From NCBI GenBank assembly GCA_038734275.1, contig JAVYOO010000010.1, forward strand, positions 1 through 64,000: a DNA stretch of 64,000 nucleotides. The letters run 5' to 3'. This stretch comes from Archaeoglobaceae archaeon (lineage in GTDB: Archaea; Halobacteriota; Archaeoglobi; Archaeoglobales; Archaeoglobaceae). The notes under the pieces are model-generated. The model was not told the DNA's origin, made no database searches, and saw nothing but the letters and a program-made list of their open reading frames with translations. Numbering within the stretch: the stretch's first letter is position 1; each line of letters opens with the position of its first letter. This document shows, in pieces, positions 37,810-46,724 of this stretch. Made by a program: the position numbers and the translations under genes.

Positions 37810-38769
37810 TCACCCCAGAGTTCCAGCAGATCTCCTCAACCTTACTCTTGTTCTCATAGACTTTTCAAGCACCTCTTCAAAGTCTGAATCGCTCATAATA
37901 TATACTTTCGTTCCAGTTGGATACTTCTGAGATTTCAGTAGCTTCAGGTTTATTCCACCATTTAGCAGTGTTTTCACAACTATCGCCGTGCTCATCGCAG
38001 ATTGGCTTACAATAGCAACATCTGCCTCCTCGAGAGCGTATTTATTCCCGTTAAAGGCTATAGCAACTCCTCCAAGCTCTTTAGCCTTCTTAAACATTTT
38101 GCAATCTGTTATACTGTCTCCAATTGTGATAGGAGTTTTTGGCTCGTATCTTTCAAGAATTTCGGCCTTTTCTTTTGCTCCAATAACTCTTAAATTGGTT
38201 AATCGACCCCATAATTTCGACATAAGGTTGTTAAGAAATTCAAAAAGGCTTTCACCTTTCAAAGAGGCAATTAAATCAATACTGCTCAGCAATTCTTCCT
38301 TTAAAGTTTCATCAAGCTCCAGAGAAAAGTCGACCTCGCTTCCGTGAACTATCTTGAATCCTATTCTCTGCGCAGTTGCAGATACAAATTTGCTGTAAGC
38401 CGTAGAGATTACCACAGGCTCGAAAAAGTTTAGAATTTCGCTGCCCGCTCTCTTTGCGTCGGGAACAAACCTTGCAGAGTTTATCAGACTATCGATAACG
38501 CCTTCTTTAATCCCGAAAGCGGAAATGAATGGAACTAAGAGCTTTAAAGTATACCCCGCCTCATATCCTTCTCTTTTTTCCACGTAGAACAAGTAGTCAT
38601 CGAATTCGCTGAGATTTCTGAAAAATCGCTCGTTGTTAAAAATTGCAAGGCAAAGTTCGTATGCAAAATCGTTTAAAACCCAGGGCCCTTCCCAGTCTGT
38701 GAATAACCAAGCTTTCTCAGTATTTTTGCCACTCCTGTCGAATACTGTATTGCCTTCTTTTCCCTCCAT
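37810..38769 (-). CDS. HAD-superfamily protein, EhaR-like
   Basis: A 319-aa protein with motif I FTDWEGPWVLNDFAYE (residues about 23-38) and motif IV IGDSITDCKMF (about 220). Motif I has Asp-Trp-Glu instead of Asp-x-Asp. This pattern is shared with proteins annotated as energy-converting hydrogenase A subunit R in methanogens, whose role is not known. Its start ATG 38769 lies 97 nt inside the upstream asparagine-synthetase-like gene, and no later ATG, GTG or TTG precedes motif I, so the overlap appears real. Confidence 0.7.
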   Translation of the reverse strand: MEGKEGNTVFDRSGKNTEKAWLFTDWEGPWVLNDFAYELCLAIFNNERFFRNLSEFDDYLFYVEKREGYEAGYTLKLLVPFISAFGIKEGVIDSLINSARFVPDAKRAGSEILNFFEPVVISTAYSKFVSATAQRIGFKIVHGSEVDFSLELDETLKEELLSSIDLIASLKGESLFEFLNNLMSKLWGRLTNLRVIGAKEKAEILERYEPKTPITIGDSITDCKMFKKAKELGGVAIAFNGNKYALEEADVAIVSQSAMSTAIVVKTLLNGGINLKLLKSQKYPTGTKVYIMSDSDFEEVLEKSMRTRVRLRRSAGTLG

Positions 38770-39803
38770 ACTACCTCCTCTGGAAGATATTTTTGAGCAA
38801 TCCTCCTTAAAAAGTATTTCCTTACGATTTTACCTTCTATTCTCGCGACTTTTAATTCAGGCGGTATGCTCAGAGAATTTTTTATCACCCCCCATCTGAG
38901 ATAGGGCAAAATAAGCTTTATTTCGTTGTGATACGAGAGCTTTGTGTCTCTTACCAAGTTTTTGGTGCCTATGTTTTTCAAATCTTCAATCAAAATTTTT
39001 TCGAGTTCAATGCTTTGATAGTTTTCATACCTCTTGTAGCCACCAAAGAGCTCATCCGCACCCTGCCCAAATATGACTCCATCAAAACCGCACTTTTTTG
39101 CAAATTTCATGGTTAGATGCACTGGAATTGCAATCGAAAGCTGTAAAAAGTTTGAGGATCCTATTACATTTGAAATTTCCGGGATTATGTGCTTTAACTC
39201 GTCTTCAGATATCTCAAAAAGCTCCAAATCTCTGGACAATTCTCTTGCTACTTTTTTGATCCATTCCTCCTCTTTTTTACTTGCGGTTACCGATAAAAGC
39301 GGGAGATCGTATAATGAAGCGAGAAAAGCTGAATCCAATCCACCCGAAAATGCTATACAGCTATTTCCAAATTTCAAACCGATTAATTCCTTTATTATTT
39401 CCTCTTCTATTTCCTCCAGATTCCTGTCCTCTTTTTTGATCACATCTTCAAATTTATATTGTCTCCTCTCCAGCAATCTACCCTCGTAGTCTATTTTAAC
39501 AATCTCCCCTGGGAGGACTTCTTTTGGTTCTTCAAGGAAAGAACTGAAGGATGAAATTCCATTGGAATCGTAATACAGCGGTTTTCCGCCCAAAATGTCT
39601 CTTGATAGTAAAATGTAAGAAGCTCTGAATGCAACTACTGCATGTAGGCATTCAAGGTTTTTTGGCATATCTTCTGCAAATTTTAGATTTGGGGGGATAT
39701 CAGAGTCATAGAAAATATTTCCTTTTTGCTCTGAGGGATATCGTGCAGATGCGTATATTCTCCTGATTTTTCCATCCTCAACATCGAAAGTTGCGTTAAT
39801 CAC
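38673..39803 (-). CDS. asparagine synthetase-like protein without glutaminase Cys
   Basis: A 376-aa protein. The ATP-PPi loop is clear (CIAFSGGLDSAFLASLY, residues about 155-170), as is GVIFGQGADELFGGYKRY, typical of asparagine synthetase B. The N-terminal about 120 residues look like a shortened Ntn domain (RDILGGKPLYY is conserved) but lack the Cys-2 nucleophile needed for glutamine use. It may use free ammonia or form another amide. The C-terminus overlaps the HAD gene by 97 nt. Upstream lies a divergent promoter region with SAM synthetase. Confidence 0.75.
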   Translation of the reverse strand: MINATFDVEDGKIRRIYASARYPSEQKGNIFYDSDIPPNLKFAEDMPKNLECLHAVVAFRASYILLSRDILGGKPLYYDSNGISSFSSFLEEPKEVLPGEIVKIDYEGRLLERRQYKFEDVIKKEDRNLEEIEEEIIKELIGLKFGNSCIAFSGGLDSAFLASLYDLPLLSVTASKKEEEWIKKVARELSRDLELFEISEDELKHIIPEISNVIGSSNFLQLSIAIPVHLTMKFAKKCGFDGVIFGQGADELFGGYKRYENYQSIELEKILIEDLKNIGTKNLVRDTKLSYHNEIKLILPYLRWGVIKNSLSIPPELKVARIEGKIVRKYFLRRIAQKYLPEEVVWREKKAIQYSTGVAKILRKLGYSQTGKGPGF

Positions 39804-39923
39804 GTTTAAACAGTGGAACTTTAAAGTTTATCTAACTTAGCTTAGCACCTTGAAGATCGAAAATCGCTGTTGAGCCGATGTAAGATTTATATCACTTCTG
39901 CGTTCAAGCTTCTTGGTGGTTAC

Positions 39924-41120
39924 ATGCCCAACATAGTTGTTGAGGAACTCGTTCACACTCCGATCGAAGAACAAAAGGTCGAATTAGTCGAGAGAAAAGG
40001 AATTGGACATCCTGATAGCCTTGCAGACGGGATTGCGGAAAGCATGAGCAGAGAGCTTTGCAAGGAATACATAAAGCGTTTCGGCGTTGTTATGCACCAC
40101 AACACCGACGAGACTCAAATTATTGCGGGAAAGTCGTGTCCGAGGTTTGGCGGTGGCGAAGTTATAGAGCCGATTTATATAATCCTTGTGGGGAGGGCAA
40201 CAAAAAAGATAGGAGATGAAGCAATTCCAACAGATAAAGTAGCTCTAAACGCTGCTAAAAGATACGTAAAAAGTGCAATGCGTTATCTTGATCCTGATCT
40301 TGATATTGTTTTTGATGTTCGCCTTGGCGAGGGCAGTGCGGATTTGCAGGATGTTTTTAAGAGAAAAAAAGAGATTCCACTTGCAAACGACACTTCATTT
40401 GGCATAGGTTTTGCTCCCCTTTCAGAAACCGAAAAATTGGTTTTGAATGCTGAAAGAAGGATTTATGAAGAGCTAAGAAAAAAAGTTCCTGCCATCGGAG
40501 AAGACATAAAGGTAATGGGGCTAAGAGAAAAGGATAAAATCAAGCTGACTGTTGCGGTTGCGATGGTTGACAGGCACATCAGAGACATTACAGAATACGA
40601 TGCGGTTAAGAGAGAAGTTGCGGAATTTTTAAAGGACATCGCTCCGGATTACACTTCCCGAGAGGTTGAAGTTTTTGTAAACACGGCGGACGATTACTCC
40701 ACAAAAAGCGTTTATCTTACTGTAACTGGAACATCTGCAGAGAGTGGCGATGATGGAAGTGTTGGAAGAGGAAACAGATGCAACGGTCTAATAACTCCTG
40801 GCAGACCGATGAGCATGGAGGCGACGAGCGGAAAGAACCCGATAAACCATGTCGGGAAGCTTTACAATCTGCTCTCCAATATGATTGCAAACCGTTGTTA
40901 TGAGGAAGTAGAAGGAATTCGAGAGGTTTACGTTAGAATTCTTAGCCAGATCGGTAAGCCTATTAACGATCCCAAGGTTCTCAGCATTCAAATAATCCCG
41001 CAGAAAGGTTACACGATTGAAAAGCTTGATCGCAAAGTCAGAGAAATTGCGGAAGAGATGATCGGGAATATAACGAAGCTTACTGACAAAATAGTCAAAG
41101 GGGAGATCAAAACTTTCTGA
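39924..41120 (+). CDS. mat: S-adenosylmethionine synthetase, archaeal type
   Basis: Makes SAM from methionine and ATP. The 398-aa protein matches the archaeal family, distant from bacterial Met[61 protein letters not shown] and [23 protein letters not shown] 39924 follows a TTGGTGG site; an upstream in-frame ATG (39870) gives an unlikely leader. Stop overlaps the convergent M20 gene by 14 nt. Confidence 0.95.
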   Translation: MPNIVVEELVHTPIEEQKVELVERKGIGHPDSLADGIAESMSRELCKEYIKRFGVVMHHNTDETQIIAGKSCPRFGGGEVIEPIYIILVGRATKKIGDEAIPTDKVALNAAKRYVKSAMRYLDPDLDIVFDVRLGEGSADLQDVFKRKKEIPLANDTSFGIGFAPLSETEKLVLNAERRIYEELRKKVPAIGEDIKVMGLREKDKIKLTVAVAMVDRHIRDITEYDAVKREVAEFLKDIAPDYTSREVEVFVNTADDYSTKSVYLTVTGTSAESGDDGSVGRGNRCNGLITPGRPMSMEATSGKNPINHVGKLYNLLSNMIANRCYEEVEGIREVYVRILSQIGKPINDPKVLSIQIIPQKGYTIEKLDRKVREIAEEMIGNITKLTDKIVKGEIKTF

Positions 41121-42243
41121 AATTTTCTATAATTTTCCTGTATATTTTAGTTGCAAGTCTAAGCTCTGAAATGTAGACGAATTCGTCTTCGCTGTGCAGA
41201 TTTTCGCCTCCAGGACCGAAGTAAAATGCTGGAATTCCGAATTTTCTCACGTGCCTTGTATCGCCAACTCCCAAGCTGAAAACTGCTCTTGGATTCAAAC
41301 CTTCCGACCTAATTGCATCTGAGATGATCCTTAGAAGCCTTAGATCATTTTCGAGCGGAACGCTGTCCACAAGAATTCCGTATGCGGGGAGAAATCCCGA
41401 AACTTTAAAATTCAAACCCTCTCTGCTGAGCATATGCAGGACTTCTTCAACACTTATCCAGGGGGCAAATCTGATGTCCGCAGAGAGCTCGCATTTTGGA
41501 GCGACTACATTCCTCTTAATGCCTCCCTTAATTATGGATGGATTAAAGACCGCTTCCCAGGTTTTTATAACGAATGGGATTCCAAACCCCTCAAACAAAC
41601 TTTTATAGGGTTCATAGTTGCCTTTTAGGTTCTTAAAAAGCTCTGGAATTTCGGTAATGAACTTCGAGGCTTTAAAAATAGCTCCATCTCTTGCATCCCT
41701 CGTTGCTGTGTGCCCGTCTTTTCCTTCGAATTCTATGTCTAATGCGAGAACGCATGCCTGAAGAACGTTAATCGAGCCACATCCCGTTGGTTCCCCTATC
41801 ACAACCGCATCGCATTTCTCAGCTTCAAACACCTTTTTGAGCCCATTCCTGCCACCAACTTCTTCATCTGCAGTAAAAGCTACCTTTAATCCAACCCCGA
41901 TATCCTCAAGTTTGAGAACCGCACTGCAAATAGACGCAACACAGCCCTTTGCGTCGCAACTACCTCGCCCATAAAGCTTTCCATTCACAGTTATCGGATT
42001 CAAAAGCTCGTCTCCACACGGAACTGTGTCCAAATGGGAAGATAGCATTAGAGTCTTTTCTCCTTTGGAAATCTCAACTAATAGGCTCTCTTTTCCTTCA
42101 TGTGTGTAGCTTTTGGTTTTAAATGAAGAAAAAAGCTTCTCAAGAAAATCAACCGCCTGAGAAGTATCTCCCGGCGGATTTCTTGTGTCGATCTTTATCA
42201 GCTCTTTTGTGAGCTCAACCTCGTCTATTTCCAGCTGAGACAC
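41107..42243 (-). CDS. M20-family deacylase/peptidase (ArgE/DapE-like)
   Basis: Zinc amidohydrolase, possibly acetylornithine or succinyl-diaminopimelate deacylase or a dipeptidase. The 378-aa protein shows zinc ligands and catalytic residues in MLSSHLDTVPCGD, YGRGSCDAKGCVAS, FTADEEVGGRNG and VIGEPTG, then a dimerisation domain and the final His in ENLHSEDEFVY. It overlaps nnrED by 19 nt. Confidence 0.85.
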   Translation of the reverse strand: MSQLEIDEVELTKELIKIDTRNPPGDTSQAVDFLEKLFSSFKTKSYTHEGKESLLVEISKGEKTLMLSSHLDTVPCGDELLNPITVNGKLYGRGSCDAKGCVASICSAVLKLEDIGVGLKVAFTADEEVGGRNGLKKVFEAEKCDAVVIGEPTGCGSINVLQACVLALDIEFEGKDGHTATRDARDGAIFKASKFITEIPELFKNLKGNYEPYKSLFEGFGIPFVIKTWEAVFNPSIIKGGIKRNVVAPKCELSADIRFAPWISVEEVLHMLSREGLNFKVSGFLPAYGILVDSVPLENDLRLLRIISDAIRSEGLNPRAVFSLGVGDTRHVRKFGIPAFYFGPGGENLHSEDEFVYISELRLATKIYRKIIENFRKF

Positions 42244-43622
42244 CTCCTGAAAGCTTCTGGGAGCATTTCAATCAGGTGCATGGAAGTGTAATTGTATCCG
42301 AACTTCTCGAGGCATAGATCCCCAGCGAAGCCGTTTATGAATGCTCCAGCACATGCAGAATGAAAAGCGTCGTCAAGGCAAAGCAGTGCACCGCAAATTC
42401 CAGCAAGCACGTCTCCAGTGCCACCAACGGTCATCCCTGCATTTCCTGTTCTGTTCACCTTTGTGCGATAGCCATCCGTGATAACGTCTTCCTTTCCTTT
42501 CAGCAGAACAACCGCTCCTATTTCTTTTGCAACCTTCTGAACATCCTTTGGCTCTGCGTTGAAGTTCTTTTTCAGCTCTCCTCTGTGCGGAGTTAATATG
42601 CACTCAACCCCTTCGGGAATATTCCCCGTAATTCCTTCAGCATCAAGAACCGCCTTTTTACAGCTCTTTAATAGCTCTTCAACGAATTCTTTGAATTCAG
42701 GATTCTCACCGACTCCCATTCCAATTACCACTACATCACATCTCTTAACAATCTCCTCAGCTTCTTTCAGATTTTTCGGAGTTATTTTATCTCCTCTTAA
42801 TCCCCTGACGATCAGATTAGGGCTGAAGCTTGCAACCACGCCTTTTATGCTCTCGGGAACAGCGGTTATCACTATGTCCGCTCCCGCATGATATGCGGAG
42901 AGACTTGCAAATGCCACTGCTCCAGTGTAATCGCCTCCACCAATCACTGCAACCCTTCCATGCATTCCTTTATGCGCGTCTTCAAATCTTTTGTAAGTTG
43001 CAACAAGATCTCCGACTCCGCATAGCTTTTCAAATTGCTCAGGGATTCCAATGTCTTTAACCACGACTTCTCCGCAGATCTCCTTCGCCTTTAAAATGCC
43101 CGGCTTCATTTTGTGAAAAGTCACCGTGAGATCAGCCTTTACCGCAAGTTCATACTCGCCAGTGTCCGCATTTAGCCCGCTCGGAACATCTACAGCAACT
43201 TTAAAAGCTTCCATGCTGTTTATGAGCTCAATAGCCTTTGCATACTCCCCTCTTGGCTTTCCCGCAATTCCTGTGCCAAGCAATGCATCGACAACGATCT
43301 CAGCGTCGCATTCAGAGATCCTTTGGATTTTGTAGTTTGCTTTCTGGAGAATTTCAAAGTTCTTCATCGCAATCTCTGTCTTTGGCTCTCCCGCTAAGTA
43401 GATCTCGACTTCAAAGCCCTTGAGATGCCTTGCTGTTACAAATCCATCTCCACCGTTGTTGCCACTGCCCGCAAAAATTGCAACTTTTCCACCTTTAACT
43501 CTCTTCATGATCTCTTCAGCAACCGCTTTTCCCGCATTTTCCATCAACTGAAGCCTGCTCAAGCCGAAGTATTCGCAATTCAGATCGAGAATTCGCATGT
43601 CCTTGGAATTTATCGTTTCCAT
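42225..43622 (-). CDS. nnrED: bifunctional NAD(P)H-hydrate epimerase/dehydratase
   Basis: Repairs damaged, hydrated NAD(P)H. The N-terminal YjeF_N epimerase domain has LQLMENAGKAVAEEI, AIFAGSGNNGGDGFVTARHL and a VDALLGTGIAGKPRGEYA segment. The C-terminal ADP-dependent dehydratase (carbohydrate kinase-like) domain has LTPHRGELKK, VVLLKGKEDVITDG and NRTGNAGMTVGGTGDVLAGI. The 465-aa length is normal for the fusion. Start ATG 43622; it is divergent from a broken prenyltransferase-repeat gene. Confidence 0.92.
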   Translation of the reverse strand: METINSKDMRILDLNCEYFGLSRLQLMENAGKAVAEEIMKRVKGGKVAIFAGSGNNGGDGFVTARHLKGFEVEIYLAGEPKTEIAMKNFEILQKANYKIQRISECDAEIVVDALLGTGIAGKPRGEYAKAIELINSMEAFKVAVDVPSGLNADTGEYELAVKADLTVTFHKMKPGILKAKEICGEVVVKDIGIPEQFEKLCGVGDLVATYKRFEDAHKGMHGRVAVIGGGDYTGAVAFASLSAYHAGADIVITAVPESIKGVVASFSPNLIVRGLRGDKITPKNLKEAEEIVKRCDVVVIGMGVGENPEFKEFVEELLKSCKKAVLDAEGITGNIPEGVECILTPHRGELKKNFNAEPKDVQKVAKEIGAVVLLKGKEDVITDGYRTKVNRTGNAGMTVGGTGDVLAGICGALLCLDDAFHSACAGAFINGFAGDLCLEKFGYNYTSMHLIEMLPEAFRRCLSWK

Positions 43623-43696
43623 CAGATTTTAATTGGCATTAAGCTTAAATTTTTTGCTGAGCCTTGAGCAATCATAAATACCGCAGGCCGAAATTG

Positions 43697-44335
43697 TGGA
43701 TCTCGATAAGGTAATTGAATTCGTGCTAAGCAGACACAATGAAGATGGGGGGCTTTACGATCTGCAAGCCTTTACCCTTTGCATTCTCTATACTTTGCTT
43801 TAAACTCTCTTAATGATTTGGGAGTTGAAGTTCCACACTACAGCGATTACCTAATAAGAATTCAAAATTTTGCTGAAAGAGACGATAGCGGGTTTTTTAG
43901 AGCTGATCGAGGCATAACCGCCACTTATTCCTTTGAATCTCCAAACGAGCTTCGTGAGCTTTAAATGGCTATAAATTGCCTGAAAGCGATTGGAAGAGAA
44001 TTTGAGGTTCAAAAAGATTTTTTAGAGCGATACAGAAAAGGAAAAGATTTGGAAAGAAGTTCGCAAACCTTCAGGATACCTTCTACTGCGTTTACGTTCT
44101 GCAGTCTCTTGATAAAAAGACGAGGAGGTTTATACTTGAGTTTAGATGCGAAGGTGGTGGTTTCTCAAAAATTCCCGGAAGCTATCCTCTATACTTGGAA
44201 GAAACCGCAGAATTCGTTGAAAATCTTCAAAATTACAATGGCGGTTTCAGGAGAAGTGTTTACGGAGGAATTTCAACTCTTGAGGACACGTATTATGCAA
44301 TTTCAGTTCTTAAGTATTTAAGATTGGTGGTTTAG
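43697..44335 (+). pseudogene. broken prenyltransferase/squalene-cyclase-repeat protein
   Basis: Three pieces in different frames join into one alpha-alpha-barrel repeat protein. The frame from GTG 43697 reads VDLDKVIEFVLSRHNEDGGLY. From about 43791 the frame changes (YFALNSLNDLGVEV..GITATYSFESPNELREL), and a TAA at 43962 interrupts before MAINCLKAIG. From about 44120 a third frame gives CEGGGFSKIPGSYPLYLEE and FVENLQNYNGGF..TYYAISVLKYL to a TAG at 44335. The LQNYNGGF and TYYAISVLK patterns are those of the repeats in prenyltransferase beta subunits and related archaeal proteins. At least two frameshifts and one stop make an intact product impossible. Confidence 0.75.
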
Positions 44336-44400
44336 GGCTTTTAAGATCATGTCGAAGTCAAAAGGCCAAGCGATATATATACTTTAGTCTTCTTTAATCT

Positions 44401-45336
44401 ATGCGACCCAATTCTGACTTTCTTTTGCAGGCATTAAAATACAGAAAAGAGGCAATAATATTTCTTGATGGCTTCGAGATAGTATCTGCAATTCCCGATA
44501 ATGTTTTTGGATATCCTAATTCAGATCTTGTTGGTAAAAACATTTTGTCATTTTTCAGAAGTGTAGACGTTGAAGAGAAGTTAAAAATACTGCAAAGTGG
44601 AACAGTTGGCGAGTTAAGATTCGAGTCCCTCTTTAATGCGCGAGAGAGACCGATCTTGGTAGATTTATTTGCAAATATGTGCAATAAACAAATCATTCTA
44701 CAACTTAGAGACATTTCGAAAGAAAAAAGCCTAAATATTGCACTTAAAGCGACCATAGAAACTCTTAAACTCCTTCCAAGTGGAAAAATAGAAAAAGTGG
44801 TTGATGTTTTGAAAAATTATTTTGAAGATGTTAAAATAGAGGTTGTATCAAAGAGAGATCCTGGTATTAACTTCTTTTCAGTTCCTCTCAACTCTTCGGG
44901 AACTCCTTTGGGCTCCTTATGTTTCAAACTTCCAGAATGGTTCATCTTAGATGATGAAATTCTTGGACTTTTTGACACGATTGCTTATGAAATCGGTGAA
45001 AGTTTTACTTTTAAATTGCTGTCGAGATCTACATTTGCAACGCTGGATCTGGTGAAGGAGTCGATAAATCATGTTTCTTTTCTTGTTGATCGAATCAGAA
45101 ATCCTCTTGCAGTAATTTATAGTCTTGCAGAACTCGAAGACTCTCTTGGAAAGATTGGGGATAGGGTAAAGGTGCAGGTAGAAAGAATAGTTAATTACCT
45201 TATCGAAGTCGAAAGAGATTGGAAAAAGCTCGAGGAACTCGAAAGAGAACTTAGAAACACGTTAATAGAAATAGGGTTTACTTTGGACGAACTATCTTCC
45301 CCCTTTAATAGAAAAGGGGACTCAAATTTGAGTTAA
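44401..45336 (+). CDS. PAS sensor protein with a degenerate histidine-kinase helix
   Basis: A 311-aa protein. Residues about 10-110 fit a PAS domain (EAIIFLDGFEIVSAIPDNVFGYPNSDLVG). The middle may be GAF-like. About 225-290 resembles the HisKA helices (VSFLVDRIRNPLAVIYSLAE) but has Asp where the phospho-accepting His should be, and the ATPase domain is absent. It cannot be a normal kinase and may be a signal-input or scaffold partner of another kinase. A TATA box (gatatatata, 44373-44382) gives a leaderless ATG 44401. CCCCTTTT-like inverted repeat near the stop. Confidence 0.6.
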   Translation: MRPNSDFLLQALKYRKEAIIFLDGFEIVSAIPDNVFGYPNSDLVGKNILSFFRSVDVEEKLKILQSGTVGELRFESLFNARERPILVDLFANMCNKQIILQLRDISKEKSLNIALKATIETLKLLPSGKIEKVVDVLKNYFEDVKIEVVSKRDPGINFFSVPLNSSGTPLGSLCFKLPEWFILDDEILGLFDTIAYEIGESFTFKLLSRSTFATLDLVKESINHVSFLVDRIRNPLAVIYSLAELEDSLGKIGDRVKVQVERIVNYLIEVERDWKKLEELERELRNTLIEIGFTLDELSSPFNRKGDSNLS

Positions 45337-45347
45337 AAATTAAAATC

Positions 45348-45665
45348 TTGCTCAAAACTTTTATTGTGGTATTCAGTGGAAGACACAAGACTGTAATTGG
45401 AGACAGGGAAGGATTAAAGCTAATTGGAGAAATACTGTCACATAGTGGTGTAAAGAGAGTAATTTTCGGCAGAATAGAAAACAAAGGGGCAAGAACTGGA
45501 CACGGGCTGAGGTTCAAGATCACAAGGGTTGATGAAAGAGGCAATATTAGAGCAATCCTTTCGTATGGCTCCTCAAATCAGGAAATTCACATTATTACTA
45601 CTGCCAAGGATAGGGAAGAGGGTTTGAAAATAGCAAAAGAGCTCTCGGAGCTTTTTAAAAGATAA
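45348..45665 (+). CDS. DUF2103-like small protein
   Basis: A 105-aa protein with FSGRHKTVIGDREGLKLIG and KRVIFGRIENKGARTGHGLR, which resembles DUF2103, a predicted metal-binding family in archaea and some bacteria. The frame begins at TTG 45348 with no clear ribosome site, so the exact start is uncertain. It lies 11 nt after the PAS gene and may be co-transcribed with it. Function unknown. Confidence 0.6.
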   Translation: MLKTFIVVFSGRHKTVIGDREGLKLIGEILSHSGVKRVIFGRIENKGARTGHGLRFKITRVDERGNIRAILSYGSSNQEIHIITTAKDREEGLKIAKELSELFKR

Positions 45666-45760
45666 AGCCCCTGAAACGATCTCAAATTTAGCCAATATTC
45701 AGCATGATGAGGTCTTTTCGAGCAAAATAGATTTATAGCCCTATTCCAACATCTATATTG

Positions 45761-46168
45761 ATGTATAGGTATCCGATTGAGGTTATCTCGGACATATATC
45801 TTAGCAGGGTTGGTGGGTTCAGCTATGAGCTAAGTGAGAGAGAGGTAGGTATAAATCATAAAGCTATCGAGTTGAAAACATCTTTAATTCCGAATGAAAC
45901 TTTTGTGACACTGAGATTTCTTGATAAGAAAGCCAAGCCGTACTTTTTCAGAAAAAGGTTTCTGGTTGTTGGAATCGAAGAACAGATGGATTCATACGAG
46001 ATGACGAGCAACGGGGAACTTGTGCTCCCGGAATCGTTCAAAGAAGAGGCCGAAATAGGCAAAGAAGTTATAATAAATGCTGTTGAGTTTTTTAGAATTG
46101 ATAGAGATCTTGCAGCCGTCTTTGAAGCCTTAATTCTGCGTTTAAGATCGAAAAATGAGGAAAATTAA
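45761..46168 (+). CDS. hypothetical archaeal protein
   Basis: A 135-aa soluble protein, not recognised. It begins MYRYPIEVISDIYLSRVGGF and has many beta-strand-like segments followed by a C-terminal helix (RDLAAVFEALILRLRSK). No cysteines or membrane helices. ATG 45761 is preceded by a TTG; a TATA-like tttatag lies near 45730. Its stop overlaps the convergent prefoldin gene by 4 nt. Confidence 0.6.
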   Translation: MYRYPIEVISDIYLSRVGGFSYELSEREVGINHKAIELKTSLIPNETFVTLRFLDKKAKPYFFRKRFLVVGIEEQMDSYEMTSNGELVLPESFKEEAEIGKEVIINAVEFFRIDRDLAAVFEALILRLRSKNEEN

Positions 46169-46515
46169 CCAGCTTGTTGACCTAAAAGTCCTTGGAGCTT
46201 CTTTTGAAGTTCGGCGAATCTCTCTCTCAATCTCTCTTCTTGCCTCTCGAGGGTTTTAATTCTGATTTCCAGGCTCTCTTTTCTCTCTGTTAGTTCTTGG
46301 ACAACTTTGGTCTTTGCTTCTCTAACGAGAATGCTTCCCACAGCTTTATAGATTGTTACGTCTTCGCCCACCTTCTGCAACTCTTCCAAGGCCTGCTTAG
46401 CCTCCTCAAGCATAGCTTCAACCTGTGCTTTCTGCGTTACAACGATTTGCAATTGCTGTTGGATTTGCTGTAGTTGCGCCACTAAATTCTGAACCTGTGG
46501 GGGTAATTCGCTCAT
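46165..46515 (-). CDS. pfdB: prefoldin beta subunit
   Basis: Chaperone subunit that holds unfolded proteins for the thermosome. At 116 aa it has two coiled coils (VAQLQQIQQQLQIVVTQKAQ and ERKESLEIRIKTLERQEERL) around a hairpin (EDVTIYKAVGSILV), the standard beta-prefoldin layout. ATG 46515 was chosen, overlapping pcc1 by 4 nt. Confidence 0.92.
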   Translation of the reverse strand: MSELPPQVQNLVAQLQQIQQQLQIVVTQKAQVEAMLEEAKQALEELQKVGEDVTIYKAVGSILVREAKTKVVQELTERKESLEIRIKTLERQEERLRERFAELQKKLQGLLGQQAG

Positions 46516-46724
46516 ACCAACACCTCTATTTCCAAACACATATTTATAAGCCTCAACCATGAATTGATTGAGGCTCTCAGAGCTGAGATCGATTCTGCAA
46601 AGATCTCGATTTTCAACTTCTCTTCGGATTGATAAATCTTTGCCTCGCTTATAGCATTACTCTCCTCTGGCTTTAGAGCTTTAATCAAATCTCCATTGGC
46701 GTCAATCTCAATGTAAGCTTTCAT
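46512..46724 (-). CDS. pcc1: Pcc1-like subunit of the KEOPS tRNA-modification complex
   Basis: A 70-aa protein with the Pcc1 fold pattern (EKLKIEIFAESISALRASINSWLRLI). KEOPS makes t6A on ANN-decoding tRNAs, with Kae1 and Bud32; Pcc1 binds Kae1 as a dimer. It is coupled by 4-nt overlaps with sufB upstream and prefoldin beta downstream. Kae1 is not in view. Confidence 0.8.
   Translation of the reverse strand: MKAYIEIDANGDLIKALKPEESNAISEAKIYQSEEKLKIEIFAESISALRASINSWLRLINMCLEIEVLV

Noticed and set aside
43965-44321. A separate 118-aa gene
   Set aside because: It continues the frame of the piece before it and its second half is in the wrong frame for the repeat protein; it is part of the pseudogene.
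45700-45730. Possible C/D-box small RNA (ATGATGA box)
   Set aside because: A C-like box was seen but no correctly spaced CTGA boxes.
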